DNA from: Acidobacteriota bacterium
Lineage (GTDB): Bacteria > Acidobacteriota > Terriglobia > Terriglobales > Acidobacteriaceae
Direction: 5' to 3'
Length of the DNA: 22,500 bases
Assembly: GCA_021780415.1 (NCBI GenBank)
Contig: JAJXYW010000111.1
Span: 1-22,500 of the forward strand
Shown: piece by piece, positions 1-6,461 of the stretch
Layout of the letters: every line of letters starts with the position of its first letter
How positions within the stretch are numbered: position 1 is the first letter of the stretch
Position numbers and translations under genes: made by a program
Notes under the pieces: model-generated
Seen by the model: only the letters and a program-made list of their open reading frames with translations
Told to the model about the DNA's origin: nothing
Databases searched by the model: none

Positions 1-625
1 CCAGCGACGCCAGCGTCACCGTCCGCGCCACCTGCCCCTTCGCCACTCCCAGCCGCGTCGTCTCCTGCCGAAACCGCCTCACCATCGTCGTCAGCATCAG
101 CAGCGGCGTCGCGCGGCGGCTGAACTTGTACGTGTCCGGAAACAGATACCCCTCCAGCGACGCAGCGCTCCCCTCCGGCACCCACTCCGCAATCAACTCC
201 GTATCCTTCTGCTCCGCGCGCAGAAAATCCTCCCGCGAACCCAGTCCCGCCGCGGCCACCGCATTCGCAATGTCGAAGATGTTGTACCCCTCCGGCACCA
301 CCAGCGTCACCGTATACACATCCCCGCGCCGCAGCCGGTCATACACCTCCTCTACCGTCGCCGCATGGTCGAACCGGTACTCCCCCGCCTTCAGAGTTCC
401 CGCGCCCCTCCGCGTCACCGTCTTCCAAACCGCCAGCGCATCGAACGCCACCGCACTGCGCACGATCCCCGCCTGCTGCAACTGCCGCGCAATCCCCAGC
501 GTCCCCGTCCCCGGCGCAATCTCAACGAACGTCTCCCCCGCAGGCCCAAACGGCAAATACACAAGGAACCCCACCGCCAGCGCCGCCACAATCCCCACCA
601 CCACTAAAGCCTTCAGTACCCGCAC
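1..625 (-). CDS. mltG: Endolytic murein transglycosylase MltG (YceG-like), partial, C-terminus outside the window
   Basis: MltG cleaves nascent peptidoglycan at the inner membrane and is thought to set glycan strand length. Reading the minus strand, the frame is open from about 634 to base 1, giving roughly 208 N-terminal residues. A short basic start is followed by one hydrophobic segment (residues about 3-24), then a LysM-like part with VPEGYN near residue 105 and the family hallmark LEGYLFPDTYKF near residue 165. The catalytic Glu region lies beyond the window edge. Two GTG starts are possible. The one at 623-625 has GGGGAGAGG about 8 nt upstream, while the one at 632-634 overlaps that Shine-Dalgarno, so 625 is preferred. 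The gene is divergent from ruvX, and mltG next to ruvX is a common pairing in bacteria. The motif match makes the family call secure; only the start is uncertain. Confidence 0.88.
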   Translation of the reverse strand, partial: MRVLKALVVVGIVAALAVGFLVYLPFGPAGETFVEIAPGTGTLGIARQLQQAGIVRSAVAFDALAVWKTVTRRGAGTLKAGEYRFDHAATVEEVYDRLRRGDVYTVTLVVPEGYNIFDIANAVAAAGLGSREDFLRAEQKDTELIAEWVPEGSAASLEGYLFPDTYKFSRRATPLLMLTTMVRRFRQETTRLGVAKGQVARTVTLASL

Positions 626-718
626 AAACGCCACCTCTCCCCGATATTCTATTCACCGCCCACTCTATCCTCCACACTCTTCCCTCTGCACGCTGTCTTT
701 CCCCCGTACACTACCTTC
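626..718. promoter_or_regulatory. Divergent mltG/ruvX intergenic region with weak -10-like boxes
   Basis: This gap must carry promoters for both mltG and ruvX. On the minus strand TAGAAT (651 down to 646) is placed to start an mltG transcript near 639, just before its Shine-Dalgarno. On the plus strand TACACT at 707-712 would put a ruvX start almost at its GTG, implying a leaderless message. Neither box has a recognisable -35 partner, so both are tentative. Confidence 0.3.
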
Positions 719-1195
719 GTGCCTCATCCCCGCACTCTCGCGCTCGACGTAGGCGACCGCCGCATCGGTCTCGCCATCACCGACCCCCTCGGACTCACCG
801 CCCAGCCTCTCTTCACCCTCCACCGCACCACCCTCCGCGCCGACCTCAAGTCCATCGCCCGCTTCATCCGCCAGCACCACGTCGAAGTCCTCCTCGTCGG
901 CAACCCGCTCCACGCCGACGGCACCCCCAGCCCCCAGGCCGCCAAAGCCCAGGCCTTCGCCCAGGCTCTGCAGGAGGCTCACCCCACCCTCACCCACCAT
1001 CTTCTCGACGAGCGTCTCACCACCCACGACGCCCACGCCCTCCTCAATCTCTCCGGCCACGCCCCCCGTTCCTCCGGCCATTCCACCCGCCTCGACCGCA
1101 AAAACATCATCGACCAGGTCGCCGCCACACTCCTCCTCGAAAGCTTCCTTTCCGCGCGGAATCCCACCCTCCTCCCCGACCCTGAAGCCTCCTAG
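719..1195 (+). CDS. ruvX: Putative pre-16S rRNA nuclease / Holliday junction resolvase-like RuvX (YqgF)
   Basis: YqgF/RuvX proteins have an RNase H-like fold and mature the 5' end of 16S rRNA; Holliday junction resolution has also been proposed. The 158-residue product has the expected family length and landmarks: ALDVGDRRIGLA with Asp10 as the first acidic catalytic residue, the GNPLHADG loop near residue 61, DERLTT near residue 98, and the C-terminal acidic position in IDQVAATLLL near residue 129. The start is GTG at 719; no ATG in frame gives the N-terminal beta-strand that carries Asp10. No clear Shine-Dalgarno precedes it. It is divergent from mltG and 88 bp upstream of greA. The call is confident, but the start rests on family alignment only. 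Confidence 0.93.
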   Translation: MPHPRTLALDVGDRRIGLAITDPLGLTAQPLFTLHRTTLRADLKSIARFIRQHHVEVLLVGNPLHADGTPSPQAAKAQAFAQALQEAHPTLTHHLLDERLTTHDAHALLNLSGHAPRSSGHSTRLDRKNIIDQVAATLLLESFLSARNPTLLPDPEAS

Positions 1196-1219
1196 TCCCT
1201 TCCCCCGTCTACCTTTTCG

Positions 1220-1225
1220 TATAAT
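1220..1225 (+). promoter_or_regulatory. Candidate -10 box for greA
   Basis: A perfect TATAAT stands in the 88-bp gap between ruvX and greA, 58 bases before the greA ATG. No good TTGACA-like element lies 16-18 bp upstream. The assignment rests on the -10 match alone in otherwise GC-rich sequence. Confidence 0.4.
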
Positions 1226-1283
1226 CAAGTTTTCACTCTCTGCCCTGCCACCTTAAGGCTGGGCCAGCAAAGCAGACACCCGC

Positions 1284-1763
1284 ATGGAAGACATCAAAAA
1301 AGCCATCGAAGAACAGATCAAGGCACTCGAGTACGAGCTCACCACCGAACTCCCCGCGGAGATCAAGAAGGCTGTGGCCCTCGGCGATCTCTCCGAAAAC
1401 GCCGAATACCACATGGCCAAGCAGCGCCAGGTCTTCGTCAACGCCCGTCTCGGCCAGCTCAAGAAGCGCATGGGCGAGCTCGCCATGGTCAACCTCGACA
1501 ACATCCCCCGCGACAAAGTCGGCTTCGGCTCCACCGTCGTCGTCTTCGACAGCACCAAAAGTGAGGAGTTCACCTACAAGCTCGTCACCAGCGAAGAGTC
1601 CGACGTGACCAAGGGCCTGATCTCCACCACCTCGCCCATCGGCCGCTCCCTGCTCAGCAAGGAAATCGGTGACATCGCCACCGTCGTCACCCCCAACGGC
1701 AAGCGCGAGCTCGAAGTCCTCAAGCTAACGACCATCCACGACACGATCAAAATCACCGAATAA
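1284..1763 (+). CDS. greA: Transcription elongation factor GreA
   Basis: GreA enters the RNA polymerase secondary channel and stimulates cleavage of backtracked transcripts. The 159-residue protein has the standard two-domain layout. An N-terminal coiled coil (residues about 1-75) ends in the tip loop GDLSENAEYH, with the acidic Asp35 and Glu38 that coordinate the catalytic Mg2+. A C-terminal FKBP-like domain (about 80-155) contains TTSPIGRSLLSKEIGD. The ATG at 1284 gives the usual family N-terminus, although no strong Shine-Dalgarno precedes it. A TATAAT at 1220 suggests a promoter of its own. The product is highly conserved and intact. Confidence 0.97.
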   Translation: MEDIKKAIEEQIKALEYELTTELPAEIKKAVALGDLSENAEYHMAKQRQVFVNARLGQLKKRMGELAMVNLDNIPRDKVGFGSTVVVFDSTKSEEFTYKLVTSEESDVTKGLISTTSPIGRSLLSKEIGDIATVVTPNGKRELEVLKLTTIHDTIKITE

Positions 1764-1860
1764 CCCCTACCCCACCCCACCCCACCCGCTCATCTCTCCC
1801 GAACGCGCGCATCCCACGCGCCGTTCCGGAGCGACTTCGTATTTAGATGGTTTAGTACTG

Positions 1861-2123
1861 CCTTTGCCGTTGCCGTCGCTTTTGCTTTTGCTTTTGCTTT
1901 TGCTTTTGCTTTTGCTTTTGCTTTTTTGGTTGTCATCCCGCAGGGATCTGCTTCTTCTTTTGCCTTTGCTTTTGCCTTTGCTCTTGCCCTTGCCCTTGCC
2001 TCTGCCTCTGCCTTTGCCTTTGCCCTTGCTCTTGCCCTTGCCTTTGCCTTTGCCTTTGCCTTTGCCTTTCTGTCCACCATCCCGCAGCGCAGCCGAGGAA
2101 CCCGCTCGCCCGAGCAAGCGCCG
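1861..2123 (+). repeat. Composite repeat: hexamer satellite, type A head, satellite, chimeric type C head
   Basis: The gap between greA and the phosphatidyltransferase is filled by six-base repeats of form N-TTGC-Y. About eight uniform TTTTGC units occupy 1878-1925. A type A head follows at 1928-1956, with the palindrome ATCCC-GCA-GGGAT at 1935-1947. Mixed TTTGCC/CTTGCC/TCTGCC units continue to about 2069. At 2071-2123 lies a type C-like head whose left arm resembles type A (CATCCCGCAG) and whose right half is type C (GCGCAGCCGAGGAA), followed by a perfect GCTCG-CC-CGAGC hairpin. A more decayed copy may follow at 2155-2185. The long lysine- or leucine-rich open frames here are by-products of the hexamer period. 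No gene is supported in 1764-2223. Confidence 0.85.
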
Positions 2124-2223
2124 TCCTTCCACTCCCACCCCAGCCTTTCCACCACCCCACAGCGCAGCAATCCTGGCCCGCAGCCCACCTCATCCCCCAT
2201 CCGCGATAAACTAATCTGACGCG

Positions 2224-2859
2224 ATGACCTGGACAGGTGCCTTCGGCAACGGCAGCGGCTGGCTGCTACAGAAGATTGTTAACGGCCTCGCTCTATCCAA
2301 AATCTCCCCCAACACCCTCACGTTCATCGGCCTCATCATCAACGTCATCGCAGCCTTTTTCTTCGGCTACGCGCGCGCCGACAACTACGTCCGCATGTTT
2401 TTCTACGCCGGCCTGGTCATCATCGGCGCCGGCCTCTTTGACATGGTCGACGGCCGCGTCGCCCGCCAGACCAACCAGGTCTCCGTCTTCGGCGCCTACT
2501 TCGATTCCGTCCTCGACCGCTACTCCGACGTCGCTCTCTTCTTCGGCCTGCTCGTCTTCTACGCCCGCGGCAACCGCTTCTTTTACGTCTTCCTCGTAGC
2601 CTTCGTCATGACCGCCGCGCTCATGGTCAGCTACACCCGCTCCCGCGCCGAAGCCCTCATCGGCTCCTGCAAAGTCGGCTTCATGGAGCGTCCCGAGCGC
2701 ATCGTCCTCGTCATCCTCGGCGCTCTCTTCGAGCGCTGGGACGCCATGGCTCCCGCCCTCTGGGTCCTCGCCATCATGGCCACCATCACCGTCATCCACC
2801 GCATGCGCTACACCTACCTCGAAACCGAACGCCGCAAACTAGAACTCTCGCGCCCATGA
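2224..2859 (+). CDS. CDP-alcohol phosphatidyltransferase (phosphatidylinositol-phosphate-synthase-like)
   Basis: This integral membrane enzyme transfers a phosphatidyl group from CDP-diacylglycerol to an alcohol acceptor. The family signature is complete: Asp73, Asp76-Gly77, Ala80-Arg81, Gly90, Asp94 and Asp98 in DMVDGRVAR...GAYFDSVLD. These acidic residues bind the metal and the CDP-lipid. Several hydrophobic segments follow. The distal motif YTRSRAEA...ERPERI (about residues 137-160) resembles the inositol-phosphate-accepting branch, such as actinobacterial PgsA1-type synthases, more than glycerol-phosphate PgsA, but the acceptor cannot be fixed from sequence. At 211 residues the length is normal. 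ATG at 2224 has no strong Shine-Dalgarno. The stop overlaps the next start in an ATGA at 2856-2859, suggesting translational coupling to the asparaginase gene. Confidence 0.9.
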   Translation: MTWTGAFGNGSGWLLQKIVNGLALSKISPNTLTFIGLIINVIAAFFFGYARADNYVRMFFYAGLVIIGAGLFDMVDGRVARQTNQVSVFGAYFDSVLDRYSDVALFFGLLVFYARGNRFFYVFLVAFVMTAALMVSYTRSRAEALIGSCKVGFMERPERIVLVILGALFERWDAMAPALWVLAIMATITVIHRMRYTYLETERRKLELSRP

Positions 2860-3959
2860 CGCGTTCGCAGACCCCACCGCAGCCCATCCTGCTCATCCAC
2901 GGTGGCGCCTGGGCCATGCCCGACGACGCCATAGCCGCCCACGAACGCGGCATCGCCGCCGCCCTCGCCGCCGGCTGGTCTGCGCTCTCCCGCGGCGGCA
3001 CCGCCATCGATGCCGTCGAAGCCGCCGTCACCCTCATGGAAGACGACGACACCTTCGACGCCGGCCGCGGCTCCTTCCTCACCCGCGACGGCCGCGTCCA
3101 ACTCGACGCCCTTCTCATGAACGGTGCCGACCTCCGCACCGGCGGCGTCGCCTGCGTCGAGCGCCTGCGCAACCCCATCCAGGCCGCCCGCCTCGTCCTC
3201 GAGCAATCCCCCCACGTCTACTTCGTCGGCACCGGCGCCGAACTCTTCGCCTCCCAGCACGGCATGCCGCTCATCGACAACGCCGAGCTCATCGTCCCCC
3301 GCGAGCGCGACCGCCTCATAGCCTTCCAGCAAGCCGAAGCCGCCGGCCACCCCGACACCACCTTCTCCGGCAACTCCGAGTTCGCCCCTCGCGCAAACCC
3401 TGTCATCTCGACCGAAGGCGAAGCCGAAGCGGAGAGACCTGCAGTGCGGACCGCCTCCGACCCCGCCACCACCCAAGCCGCCCTCGACGCCGAGGTCGAA
3501 TCCGCCCTCCCCGACGAGCTTCGCCTCACCGACCCCACCCTCCACTCCCACGACACCGTCGGTGCCGTCGCCCTCGACCAATTCGGCAACATCGCCGCCG
3601 GAACCTCCACTGGCGGAACCCTCAGCAAGGCCCCTGGCCGCGTCGGAGACAGCTCCCTCATTGGTTGCGGCTGCTACGCAGACAACCTCTCCGCCGCCGT
3701 CTCCCTCACCGGCTGGGGCGAACCCATCATGAAGCTGGTCCTCGGCAAGTGGGCCGTCGATCGCGTAGCCGCAGGAGCAACCCCGCAAGACACCGCCGCT
3801 GCCGCCATCGACTACCTCTACACCCGCCTCGGCGGCCACGGCGGCATCATCCTCCTCGGCCCCGACGGCCGCATCGGCATCGCCCACAACACCCCGCGCA
3901 TGGCCTGGGGCATCGCCACCGCCACCGGCCACCACCTCGGCATCACCCGCAACCCCTAA
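2856..3959 (+). CDS. iaaA: Isoaspartyl peptidase / L-asparaginase (Ntn-hydrolase, plant type) with an enlarged linker
   Basis: The family hydrolyses isoaspartyl dipeptides and asparagine. The precursor cuts itself into alpha and beta subunits at the Thr that becomes the nucleophile. Seen here are an N-terminal IHGGAWA (near residue 14), the glycine-rich AGRGSFLT region, the cleavage site HDTVG with Thr234, and downstream GTSTGG, GRVGDS and GCGCYAD substrate-binding motifs. The product has 367 residues against about 320 in E. coli, and the extra length lies just before Thr234. Residues 182-197 of that linker are encoded by a repeat element (separate entry). The start ATG overlaps the preceding stop. 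A DNA-level insertion in a loop that is removed or exposed after autoprocessing should leave activity intact, which is inference. Confidence 0.92.
   Translation: MTRSQTPPQPILLIHGGAWAMPDDAIAAHERGIAAALAAGWSALSRGGTAIDAVEAAVTLMEDDDTFDAGRGSFLTRDGRVQLDALLMNGADLRTGGVACVERLRNPIQAARLVLEQSPHVYFVGTGAELFASQHGMPLIDNAELIVPRERDRLIAFQQAEAAGHPDTTFSGNSEFAPRANPVISTEGEAEAERPAVRTASDPATTQAALDAEVESALPDELRLTDPTLHSHDTVGAVALDQFGNIAAGTSTGGTLSKAPGRVGDSSLIGCGCYADNLSAAVSLTGWGEPIMKLVLGKWAVDRVAAGATPQDTAAAAIDYLYTRLGGHGGIILLGPDGRIGIAHNTPRMAWGIATATGHHLGITRNP
3399..3446 (+). repeat. Type D repeat inserted in frame within iaaA
   Basis: The coding sequence contains the element TGTCATCTCGACCG...GAGAGACCTGCA, whose ends match the intergenic palindrome at 5369-5428. 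Its core GGC-GAA-GCC is a hairpin with a GAA triloop, flanked by CCG/CGG and outer TCTC/GAGA arms. It is translated as VISTEGEAEAERPAV in the alpha/beta linker and breaks neither the frame nor any motif. Confidence 0.75.
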
Positions 3960-4564
3960 CACCACCGTTCGTACCAGCAGTCGCCTTCGTTCTACCAGTC
4001 ACCGTTGCCGTTGTTGGGCCGTTGCATTGCCTTTTTGGTTGTCATCCCGTAGGGATCTGCTTCTTCCTTTGCTCTTGCCGTTGCCGTTGTTGGGCCATTG
4101 CGTTGCCTTTTTGGTTGTCATCCCGCAGGGATCTGCTTCTTCCTTTGCTTTTGCCCTTGCCGTTGCCGTTGCCGTTGCCGTTTTGGTTGTCATCCCGCAG
4201 GGATCTGCTTCTTCTTTTGCTCTTGCCGTTGCCGTTGTTGGGCCGTTGCGTTGCCTTTTTGGTTGTCATCCCGTAGGGATCTGCTTCTTCCTTTGCTCTT
4301 GCCGTTGCCGTTGTTGGGTCATTGCATTGCCTTTTTGGTTGTCATCCCGCAGGGATCTGCTTCTTCCTTTGCTCTTGCCGTTGCCGTTGTTGGGTCATTG
4401 CGTTGCCTTTTTGGTTGTCATCCCGTAGGGATCTGCTTCTTCCCTTTGCTCTTGCCGTTGCCGTTGTTTGTTTTTCGCCGTCATCCAGAGCGAAGCGAAG
4501 GATCTCCGTATTTGCCTTTGCCTTTGCCTTTGCTAAAAACTAATCCCCACATCATCCAACTCCC
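3960..4564 (+). repeat. 76-bp tandem array of six type A heads plus a type B head
   Basis: The 605-bp gap between iaaA and the endonuclease gene has no supported gene. Type A heads begin at 4037, 4113, 4185, 4261, 4337 and 4413, spaced 76, 72, 76, 76 and 76 bp. Each unit is a 29-bp head (palindrome ATCCC-GYA-GGGAT) plus a satellite of CTTGCC/GTTGCC units and a TTGGGYC segment. Loops read GTA, GCA, GCA, GTA, GCA, GTA. A type B head follows at 4479-4512 with ATCC...GGAT arms around GCGAAGC, then TTTGCC units to about 4537. The start of the gap (3960-4010) holds two imperfect copies of a GTACCAG/CTACCAG motif. Open frames here are low-complexity artefacts. Confidence 0.9.
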
Positions 4565-5344
4565 ATGCCGCCCGACCTCTTCCCCAACCCCGACCCCGAC
4601 CACCGCCCGCTCACCCCCGAGCAGGCCGACAAGCTCCCCCACATCCACCGCCTGCTCCTCGGCTACTACGGCCAGCCCAAGCCCCGCACCCCCACCGACC
4701 CCCTCACCCAGCTCATCGACTCCCTCCTCGCCTCCCGCACCAAACTACCCACCGCCCACCACGCCCTCCGCGACCTCGAGCGCCTCTTCGTATCCTCGCA
4801 AGGCGTGCACGCCGGCCCACACAACTGGGAGCCGGTCCGCGACGCCTCCATCCCCGACCTCGAGCGCGCCATCGCCGCCGTCACCTTTCCCGAGCAGAAA
4901 GCCCTCCGCCTCAAGACCCTCCTCGAGCAGATCACCGCCCGCGTCGGCACCCTCACCCTCGACTTCCTCGCCAAATACCGCACCGAGAAGATCCGCGACT
5001 GGCTGGAGCAGTTCGAAGGCGTTGGCCCGCAAATCTCCGCTGCCGTCGTCAACTTCAGCACCCTCCGCCGCCGCGCCCTCTGCATCGACGCCAACCACCT
5101 CCGCGTCATCCAGCGCCTCTGCGTCGTCCCCCGCGCCGACGCCGCCACCACCGAATCCCGTCTCATGCGCCTCGTCCCCGAAACCTGGGACGCCGCCATA
5201 CTCGACCAGCACCATTCCCTCATCCAGCTCCACGCCCACACCCTCTGCACCTTCGCCGACCCCAAATGCACCAACTGCCCGCTCCTGAACATCTGCCCCA
5301 CCGGCCAGCGCAACCTCGCCGAGCTCCACCTCACCAGCACCTAA
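4565..5344 (+). CDS. Endonuclease III-like DNA glycosylase (HhH-GPD, 4Fe-4S) lacking the catalytic lysine
   Basis: The family excises damaged bases. In this 259-residue protein a helix-hairpin-helix EGVGPQISAAV (residues 151-161) precedes Asp175, the conserved catalytic aspartate, in CIDANHLRV. A 4Fe-4S loop follows with Cys228, Cys235, Cys238 and Cys244, spaced C-x6-C-x2-C-x5-C exactly as in E. coli Nth. The Nth lysine (LPGVGRKTA) that forms the Schiff base and gives AP-lyase activity is replaced by Gln156. The product is therefore probably a monofunctional glycosylase or has another substrate, and calling it nth would be unsafe. About 25 proline-rich residues precede the domain. ATG at 4565 follows the repeat array closely. 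The plus-strand neighbours are unrelated in function. Confidence 0.85.
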   Translation: MPPDLFPNPDPDHRPLTPEQADKLPHIHRLLLGYYGQPKPRTPTDPLTQLIDSLLASRTKLPTAHHALRDLERLFVSSQGVHAGPHNWEPVRDASIPDLERAIAAVTFPEQKALRLKTLLEQITARVGTLTLDFLAKYRTEKIRDWLEQFEGVGPQISAAVVNFSTLRRRALCIDANHLRVIQRLCVVPRADAATTESRLMRLVPETWDAAILDQHHSLIQLHAHTLCTFADPKCTNCPLLNICPTGQRNLAELHLTST

Positions 5345-5368
5345 ACCGCTGTCCCATCCCCAACATCT

Positions 5369-5428
5369 GACATCTCGACCGGAGCCGCGCGACTTTTGCG
5401 CGCCTCCGTGGCGAGACCTGCATCTTGC
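5369..5428 (+). repeat. Type D palindromic repeat, long interrupted hairpin
   Basis: Between the endonuclease-like gene and the mutarotase lies a three-block inverted repeat: TCTCG at 5373-5377 pairs with CGAGA at 5412-5416, CGGAG pairs with CTCCG, and CGCGC pairs with GCGCG, around a loop containing ACTTTT. The flanks (TGACATC on the left, GACCTGCATC on the right) match the element inside iaaA. No T-run follows, so it is not a classic intrinsic terminator. The rest of 5345-5501 shows nothing else. Confidence 0.75.
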
Positions 5429-5501
5429 CCGCGCTCGCACATTCCATAGTTATTGGAAGCTCGCCCTCTTTCATCCTGCTCGCATCTAAACTAGTAGCAA
5501 G

Positions 5502-6440
5502 ATGGATCTCCAAACCCTCACCGACCACTTCTCCATTCCCGACGTCCTCGCCTTCAGCCAAAACGAGCACGGCCTCATCCGAGCCACCGTCACCACGCCC
5601 GCCTGCACCGCCGAGCTCTACCTCCAGGGCGCGCACCTCACCCAATGGCAGCCCACCGGCCAGCAGCCCGTGCTGTTCCTCTCGGAGCGCTCCGCCTTCA
5701 CCCCCGGCAAAGCCATCCGCGGCGGCATCCCCCTCATCTTTCCCTGGTTCGGCCCCCGCACCGCCACCCCTGAAGACCCGCGCACCGACGGCCCCTCCCA
5801 CGGCTTCGCCCGCACCGCCGACTGGACTCTCGCCTTCGCCGCCCTCGCCGGCGAAGACCTCCACCTCACCCTCACCCTCTCCCCCAATGACGCCACCCGC
5901 GCCCTCGGCTTCGACCACTTCCAGCTCGCCTACCAACTCATCCTCGGCACCGAACTCCGCCTCCAACTCGTCGTCGCCAACCAATCCACCGACCCTCTCC
6001 ACTTCGAAGAGGCCTTCCACTCCTACTTCTCCGTCGGCGACGCCCAGCAGATCTCCCTCATCGGCCTCTCCGACACCGACTACATCGACAAAACCGACAA
6101 CCTCAAGCACAAGCACCAAAGGGACACCCTCCTCAAGCTCACCGGCGAGACCGACCGCCCCTACCTCAACACCGTCACCCCCATCAACCTCGATGACCCC
6201 GTCCTCAACCGCCGCATCACCGTCTGCAAGGCCAACTCCAAATCCACCGTCATCTGGAACCCCTGGTCCGAGCTCACCCTCAGCCTCTCCGACATGGACC
6301 CCAAGGGCTGGCTCACCATGACCTGCATCGAAACCGCCAACGTAGGCCCCAACGCGATCACCCTCGCTCCCGGCCAGCAGCACGCCATGGAAGCCCACAT
6401 CTTCTCCCAGGACTTCGCCCCCGGCTACTCCGCCCAGTAA
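5502..6440 (+). CDS. D-hexose-6-phosphate mutarotase (aldose 1-epimerase-like, YeaD family)
   Basis: The family interconverts alpha and beta anomers of hexose-6-phosphates in the cytoplasm, feeding glycolysis. The 312-residue product has RGGIPLIFPWFGP (from residue 73), GPSHGFAR with His100, FEEAFHSYF with His173, and CIETANVGPNA with the probable general base Glu277, followed by a LAPGQQHAME end typical of the family. It has no signal peptide. ATG at 5502 follows GTAGCAAG, a weak ribosome site. The gene stands alone between repeat-filled gaps, so its pathway partners are not shown by context. The family call is confident, while the exact sugar phosphate is inference from family knowledge. 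Confidence 0.9.
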   Translation: MDLQTLTDHFSIPDVLAFSQNEHGLIRATVTTPACTAELYLQGAHLTQWQPTGQQPVLFLSERSAFTPGKAIRGGIPLIFPWFGPRTATPEDPRTDGPSHGFARTADWTLAFAALAGEDLHLTLTLSPNDATRALGFDHFQLAYQLILGTELRLQLVVANQSTDPLHFEEAFHSYFSVGDAQQISLIGLSDTDYIDKTDNLKHKHQRDTLLKLTGETDRPYLNTVTPINLDDPVLNRRITVCKANSKSTVIWNPWSELTLSLSDMDPKGWLTMTCIETANVGPNAITLAPGQQHAMEAHIFSQDFAPGYSAQ

Positions 6441-6461
6441 CCCAACCACCCACCCCAAACC

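Noticed and set aside
665..1228. Antisense frame over ruvX
   Set aside because: Gly/Glu/Val-rich product typical of the antisense of a GC-rich gene; ruvX motifs on the other strand are unambiguous.
1928..1960. Type A heads as intrinsic terminators downstream of plus-strand genes
   Set aside because: The stem is only 5 bp, the following tract is mixed pyrimidine and purine rather than a T-run, and identical heads occur in tandem, between divergent genes and (as type C) inside a coding sequence.
1767..2200. Minus-strand open frames encoding Lys-Ala, Lys-Gly or Gln-Arg repeats that resemble histone H1-like proteins
   Set aside because: A six-base satellite without stops is open in several frames on both strands. 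All these frames coincide exactly with the repeats, have no ribosome site, and start inside the head.
2224..2859. Naming the phosphatidyltransferase pgsA
   Set aside because: The signature is common to all CDP-alcohol phosphatidyltransferases, and the distal RAEA...ERPER segment fits the inositol-phosphate-accepting branch better.
4037..4441. CRISPR array: 29-bp partly palindromic repeats at regular 76-bp spacing
   Set aside because: The intervals between heads are nearly identical to one another and consist of hexamer satellite rather than unique spacers. The same head also occurs singly at many other sites, and no cas gene is present.
4098..5288. Long plus-strand open frame of nearly 400 codons
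   Set aside because: It runs from the repeat array into the endonuclease-like gene in the wrong frame, giving Ser/Pro/Thr-rich low-complexity protein. The overlapping frame at 4565 has a full Fe-S glycosylase domain.
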